Assembly (NCBI GenBank): GCA_018648925.1
Contig: JABGQE010000004.1
Location: 11,130-18,270, forward strand
Direction: 5' to 3'
From: a bacterium
GTDB taxonomy: Bacteria; Patescibacteriota; Minisyncoccia; Phycocordibacterales; UBA2163
Length of the DNA: 7,141 nucleotides
Of the stretch, positions 4,637-7,141 are shown one piece after another. Numbering within the stretch: position 1 is the first letter of the stretch; each line of letters opens with the position of its first letter. The translations under genes and the position numbers were made by a program. The notes below the pieces were generated by a model, which was not told the DNA's origin, searched no databases, and worked only from the letters and a program-made list of their open reading frames with translations.

Positions 4637-6343
4637 ATGAAAAAAGATTCTAATATAAACAACATTCGCCATTCGTTGGCTCACTTGCTTGCTATGGCTG
4701 TGGTTGAAAACAACCCTAAAGCCAAGCTTGCAATAGGCCCTACAATAGACAATGGTTTTTACTATGACTTTGAACTCTCTAAACCTCTTGGGGAAGAGGA
4801 CTTACCAAAGCTTGAGAAAAAGATAAAACACTACATAAAACAAAACTTGGAATTCAAACAACTTAAAGATGCTGAACTTAAAGACCAACCATATAAAGAC
4901 GAATTAATAAAAGGACTTGAAGAAAAGGGAGAAACTTTAAGCTATTATCAGTCTGGCGATTTTATAGACCTATGTAGTGGACCTCATATTAAATCTACAA
5001 ACGAAATTGACCCTAATGCCTTTAAACTCACAAAGATAGCCGGTGCATACTGGAGAGGTGATGAAAAAAACACAATGCTTACACGTATTTATGGTGTAGC
5101 CTTTGAGACAAAAGAAGAGCTTGATGAATATTTAAATATGCTTAAAGAAGCAGAGAAAAGAGACCATAGAAAACTTGGTAAAGAGTTGGGTCTATTTTCT
5201 TTCCACAAAGAAGGTGTTGGCTTCCCTTTCTGGCATCCTAAAGGAACAATTTTATACAATGAACTCAAAAATTTTATCAGGGAAGAAAATGAAAAAAGAG
5301 GTTACGGAGAAGTCATGACACCTATTATGCTCAATAAAGATCTGTGGGTTACATCCGGACATTGGGATAAGTTTAGAGATGACATGTACTTCAGTAAGAT
5401 AGATGATGAAGAAATGGCTGTAAAACCAATGAGTTGCCCAGGCGGTGTACTTATATATAAAGAAGGTATACATTCTTACAGGGACTTACCATTGCGATAC
5501 TCTGAGTTCGGACTTGTTCATAGGCATGAATTATCAGGGGTGCTTCACGGAATCTTACGAGCACGTGCGTTTACACAAGACGATGCTCATTCATATTGCA
5601 CAGAAGAGCAGCTCAACGGTGAGATTATAAATATGGTGGATTATGCGCTTGATATCTATAAAGCACTTGGCTTTGATGATTATGAGATATTCATAGCAAC
5701 ACAACCAGAAAAACATATCGGGGAGAGCGATGTATGGGAGCTTGCAACAAATGCGCTTGAAGAATCTCTTAAAGAAAAAGGTTTAGAATATGGAGTAAAA
5801 GAAGGAGAAGGTGCGTTTTATGGACCTAAAATAGAATTTAATATAAAAGATGCTATCGGTAGGAATTGGCAAATGGGCACTGTGCAAGTAGACCTTTCAA
5901 TGCCTGGACGATTTAATGCAGAATATACAGACAAAGATGGTAATAAAAAAACACCAGTCATGATACATCGTGCAATACTTGGTTCAATGGAGCGGTTTAT
6001 CGGTGTACTTATAGAACACTATGCTGGGGCATTTCCACTTTGGCTCTCCCCTGTTCAGGTTAAAATTCTGCCAATTACAGACGCTCACAAAGATTATGCA
6101 AGACAAGTTTTGACTAAATTAAAAGAAAACAATATTAGAGTAGAGCTTAATGACGATAATGAAACTCTTGGTAAAAAAATACGACAAGGTAAAGTAGAAA
6201 AAGTCCCATACTTACTTGTCCTTGGTGACAAAGAAATTGACGATAAAAAAGTAACCGTAGAAGGAAGGAAGGATTACAAAGACACTATGAGTGTTGATGA
6301 GCTTGTAGAAAAACTTAAAGAGGAAATTAAAAATAAATCTTAA
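4637..6343 (+). CDS. thrS: Threonine-tRNA ligase (ThrRS)
   Basis: The 568-residue enzyme charges tRNA-Thr with threonine in the cytoplasm. It begins almost directly with the N2 editing domain: the HxxxH pair H12/H16 (RHSLAH) and the CSGPH motif with C113/H117, which clears Ser-tRNA-Thr. The N-terminal TGS domain, present in the 642-residue E. coli enzyme, is absent. The class II catalytic core shows C267 (KPMSCPG), RHELSGVLHG and FTQDDAH with H318, and the motif 3 region HRAILGSMERF with H444, so the three zinc ligands that recognise threonine are intact. The usual CPGH reads CPGG here. The anticodon-binding domain runs from about 473 (VQVKILPI) to the end. The ATG at 4637 has AGAGGA directly against it, too close for a normal Shine-Dalgarno; the leader is short. 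No T-tract terminator follows; the next promoter starts within 10 nt of the stop. Identification is very secure. Confidence 0.97.
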   Translation: MKKDSNINNIRHSLAHLLAMAVVENNPKAKLAIGPTIDNGFYYDFELSKPLGEEDLPKLEKKIKHYIKQNLEFKQLKDAELKDQPYKDELIKGLEEKGETLSYYQSGDFIDLCSGPHIKSTNEIDPNAFKLTKIAGAYWRGDEKNTMLTRIYGVAFETKEELDEYLNMLKEAEKRDHRKLGKELGLFSFHKEGVGFPFWHPKGTILYNELKNFIREENEKRGYGEVMTPIMLNKDLWVTSGHWDKFRDDMYFSKIDDEEMAVKPMSCPGGVLIYKEGIHSYRDLPLRYSEFGLVHRHELSGVLHGILRARAFTQDDAHSYCTEEQLNGEIINMVDYALDIYKALGFDDYEIFIATQPEKHIGESDVWELATNALEESLKEKGLEYGVKEGEGAFYGPKIEFNIKDAIGRNWQMGTVQVDLSMPGRFNAEYTDKDGNKKTPVMIHRAILGSMERFIGVLIEHYAGAFPLWLSPVQVKILPITDAHKDYARQVLTKLKENNIRVELNDDNETLGKKIRQGKVEKVPYLLVLGDKEIDDKKVTVEGRKDYKDTMSVDELVEKLKEEIKNKS

Positions 6344-6349
6344 TAACTT

Positions 6350-6370
6350 TATTGCCAAATATTAGCAATA
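6350..6370. repeat. Dyad overlapping the promoter after thrS
   Basis: TATTGC and GCAATA form a 6-bp inverted repeat; after one mismatch two more pairs continue toward the centre at 6360. It covers the -35 box and the first part of the spacer of the promoter at 6352-6380. It could be an operator or a weak thrS hairpin, but no T-run follows, so termination is unlikely. Confidence 0.4.
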
Positions 6371-6380
6371 CTTCTATAAT
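6352..6380 (+). promoter_or_regulatory. Near-consensus promoter for the small membrane protein and UbiB-like kinase
   Basis: TTGCCA (6352-6357, five of six) and a perfect TATAAT (6375-6380) are 17 nt apart. The expected start of transcription, about 6387, is two bases before the ATG at 6389, so the message would be leaderless or nearly so. It begins 8 nt after the thrS stop. Confidence 0.7.
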
Positions 6381-6388
6381 AAACACAT

Positions 6389-6547
6389 ATGAGATATCCA
6401 TGGATAGCACTTACAATTTTAGGCATATGGCTTCCTATTGCAGTTTTGATTCTTAAGGAACCCAGACTAGACCCAACACTTCTTTACTCACTAGGGGTCT
6501 TTATCAGTGTTGTACTAGCAATGATAGGGTTCAGAAGTTCTATATAA
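6389..6547 (+). CDS. Small membrane protein, two predicted helices (52 aa)
   Basis: ATG to TAA gives 52 residues. Two hydrophobic helices, about 5-22 (WIALTILGIWLPIAVLIL) and 31-47 (LLYSLGVFISVVLAMIG), are joined by a short charged turn (KEPRLDP); the tail is GFRSSI. This is a hairpin-type inner-membrane protein with both ends on the same side. There is no room for a Shine-Dalgarno on the predicted transcript, so translation is probably leaderless. It lies 13 nt upstream of the UbiB-like kinase and is probably co-transcribed with it. The strong promoter, the clean membrane pattern and the tight spacing support a real gene despite its size. I cannot assign a function; a partner of the membrane-associated kinase is a guess from position. 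Confidence 0.72.
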   Translation: MRYPWIALTILGIWLPIAVLILKEPRLDPTLLYSLGVFISVVLAMIGFRSSI

Positions 6548-6560
6548 ACCTATCACCTAA

Positions 6561-7141
6561 ATGAACATATTTATACTAATAAAAAGGATTTTTATTATAC
6601 CTGTAATCTTTTTGAAATATACTCTCAAAAGGAGTTTTATTGATGAATTTGGTAAAAAGCAAAAACTAACAAACCCTGTGCGCCTAAGGTTCGTCTTTCA
6701 AGACCTAGGTGGTGTGTTTATGAAGTTCGGACAGATACTTGCTATGCGCTTTGATATATTACCGATGGATTATGCTGTATCACTTTTAAACCTACTAGAT
6801 AATGCGCCAAAGGTTGATGACGAAAAGATGTTCCGTATTTTTAAAGACGAAACAAGAAAAGATATAAGGGAAGTCTTTGACAATTTTACCGGAATCTCAA
6901 TAGCTACTGCATCTTTTGCTCAGGTATATAAAGGAACGTATGACGGAGAGGTTGTGGTAATCAAAGTTCAAAAACCAAAGGCTAAAAAATACATAAAGTC
7001 TGATCTATTATTACTTGGTTTTTTTACAATTATTATAGACTGGATTGGTGTACTAAAAGCAGTGTCTATGCAGGATGTCCTCTTTCAACTAAAAGATTGG
7101 CTACGAGAGGAGCTTGATTATACGATAGAAACCTGCAACAA
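6561..7141 (+). CDS. UbiB/AarF (ABC1) family atypical kinase, 3'-partial
   Basis: The first 193 residues are present; the frame runs off the right edge. Family marks are the KxGQ motif (KFGQILAMR, 55-63) preceded by QDLGGVFM; the segment TASFAQVYKG (116-125), standing where the Ala-rich nucleotide loop lies; the Lys of VVVIKVQKP (131-139); and REELDYTIETCN (182-193), the conserved ExD-containing helix that packs on the KxGQ region. Known members (UbiB, Coq8/ADCK) are membrane-associated ATP-binding proteins needed for ubiquinone synthesis or lipid homeostasis. CPR bacteria generally lack a respiratory quinone pathway, so I do not use the symbol ubiB. Residues 5-20 are hydrophobic and may dip into the membrane. 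The start ATG at 6561 has no Shine-Dalgarno and follows the small membrane protein by 13 nt. Catalytic motifs beyond the edge cannot be checked. Confidence 0.92.
   Translation, partial: MNIFILIKRIFIIPVIFLKYTLKRSFIDEFGKKQKLTNPVRLRFVFQDLGGVFMKFGQILAMRFDILPMDYAVSLLNLLDNAPKVDDEKMFRIFKDETRKDIREVFDNFTGISIATASFAQVYKGTYDGEVVVIKVQKPKAKKYIKSDLLLLGFFTIIIDWIGVLKAVSMQDVLFQLKDWLREELDYTIETCN

Noticed and set aside
4493..4684. 63-codon minus-strand frame ending in the Shine-Dalgarno region and overlapping the TTG start
   Set aside because: It begins antisense to thrS, crosses the divergent promoter region, has no ribosome-binding site and looks like no protein. The TTGA overlap with the next start is coincidental to the Shine-Dalgarno sequence.
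6350..6370. Rho-independent terminator for thrS
   Set aside because: The stem is short and interrupted, and no T-run follows.

Overview
The window reads as an AT-rich fragment of a bacterial chromosome, most likely from the Candidate Phyla Radiation (Patescibacteria, Parcubacteria-like). The reasons are: a ThrRS that starts directly at its editing domain, a DnaE that ends at its OB-fold, very tight spacing, several genes with little or no Shine-Dalgarno signal, a transposase of a type common in these genomes, and a small in-frame insert in dnaE of a sequence I recall from CPR and other environmental genomes. The lineage is an inference from gene content, not a search result. All five stop codons in the window are TAA, and the reading frames contain no in-frame TGA that would suggest a recoded genetic code.

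Layout. 1-3141 (+) is dnaE, the replicative DNA polymerase III alpha subunit, open at the left edge. 3160-3828 (-) is an intact Y1/HUH transposase (IS200-like, REP-associated type). 3963-4496 (-) is an unrecognised membrane-anchored protein with a textbook Shine-Dalgarno and a TTG start. 4637-6343 (+) is thrS, transcribed divergently from it. 6389-6547 (+) is a 52-residue protein with two membrane helices. 6561-7141 (+) is the N-terminal part of a UbiB/AarF (ABC1) atypical kinase, open at the right edge.

The most striking structure surrounds the transposase. Three perfect 29-nt palindromes (two 14-nt arms around one central base) lie at 3140-3168, 3642-3670 and 3854-3882. They share an identical core, ATAAAGGAC-N-GTCCTTTAT, while the outer five base pairs differ in every copy yet stay complementary. 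One copy lies at each end of the gene and the third lies in frame inside it. A 15-nt half-copy sits in the neighbouring membrane-protein gene. This looks like a small mobile unit with its own hairpin repeat family. The copy at 3140-3168 also overlaps the stop codons of both convergent genes and could end both transcripts.

Genes working together. dnaE and thrS are core replication and translation genes. The 52-residue protein and the UbiB-like kinase form a probable two-gene operon behind a near-consensus promoter whose start would give a leaderless mRNA. The DnaE PHP domain has lost several metal-binding residues, so proofreading is unlikely to reside in it.
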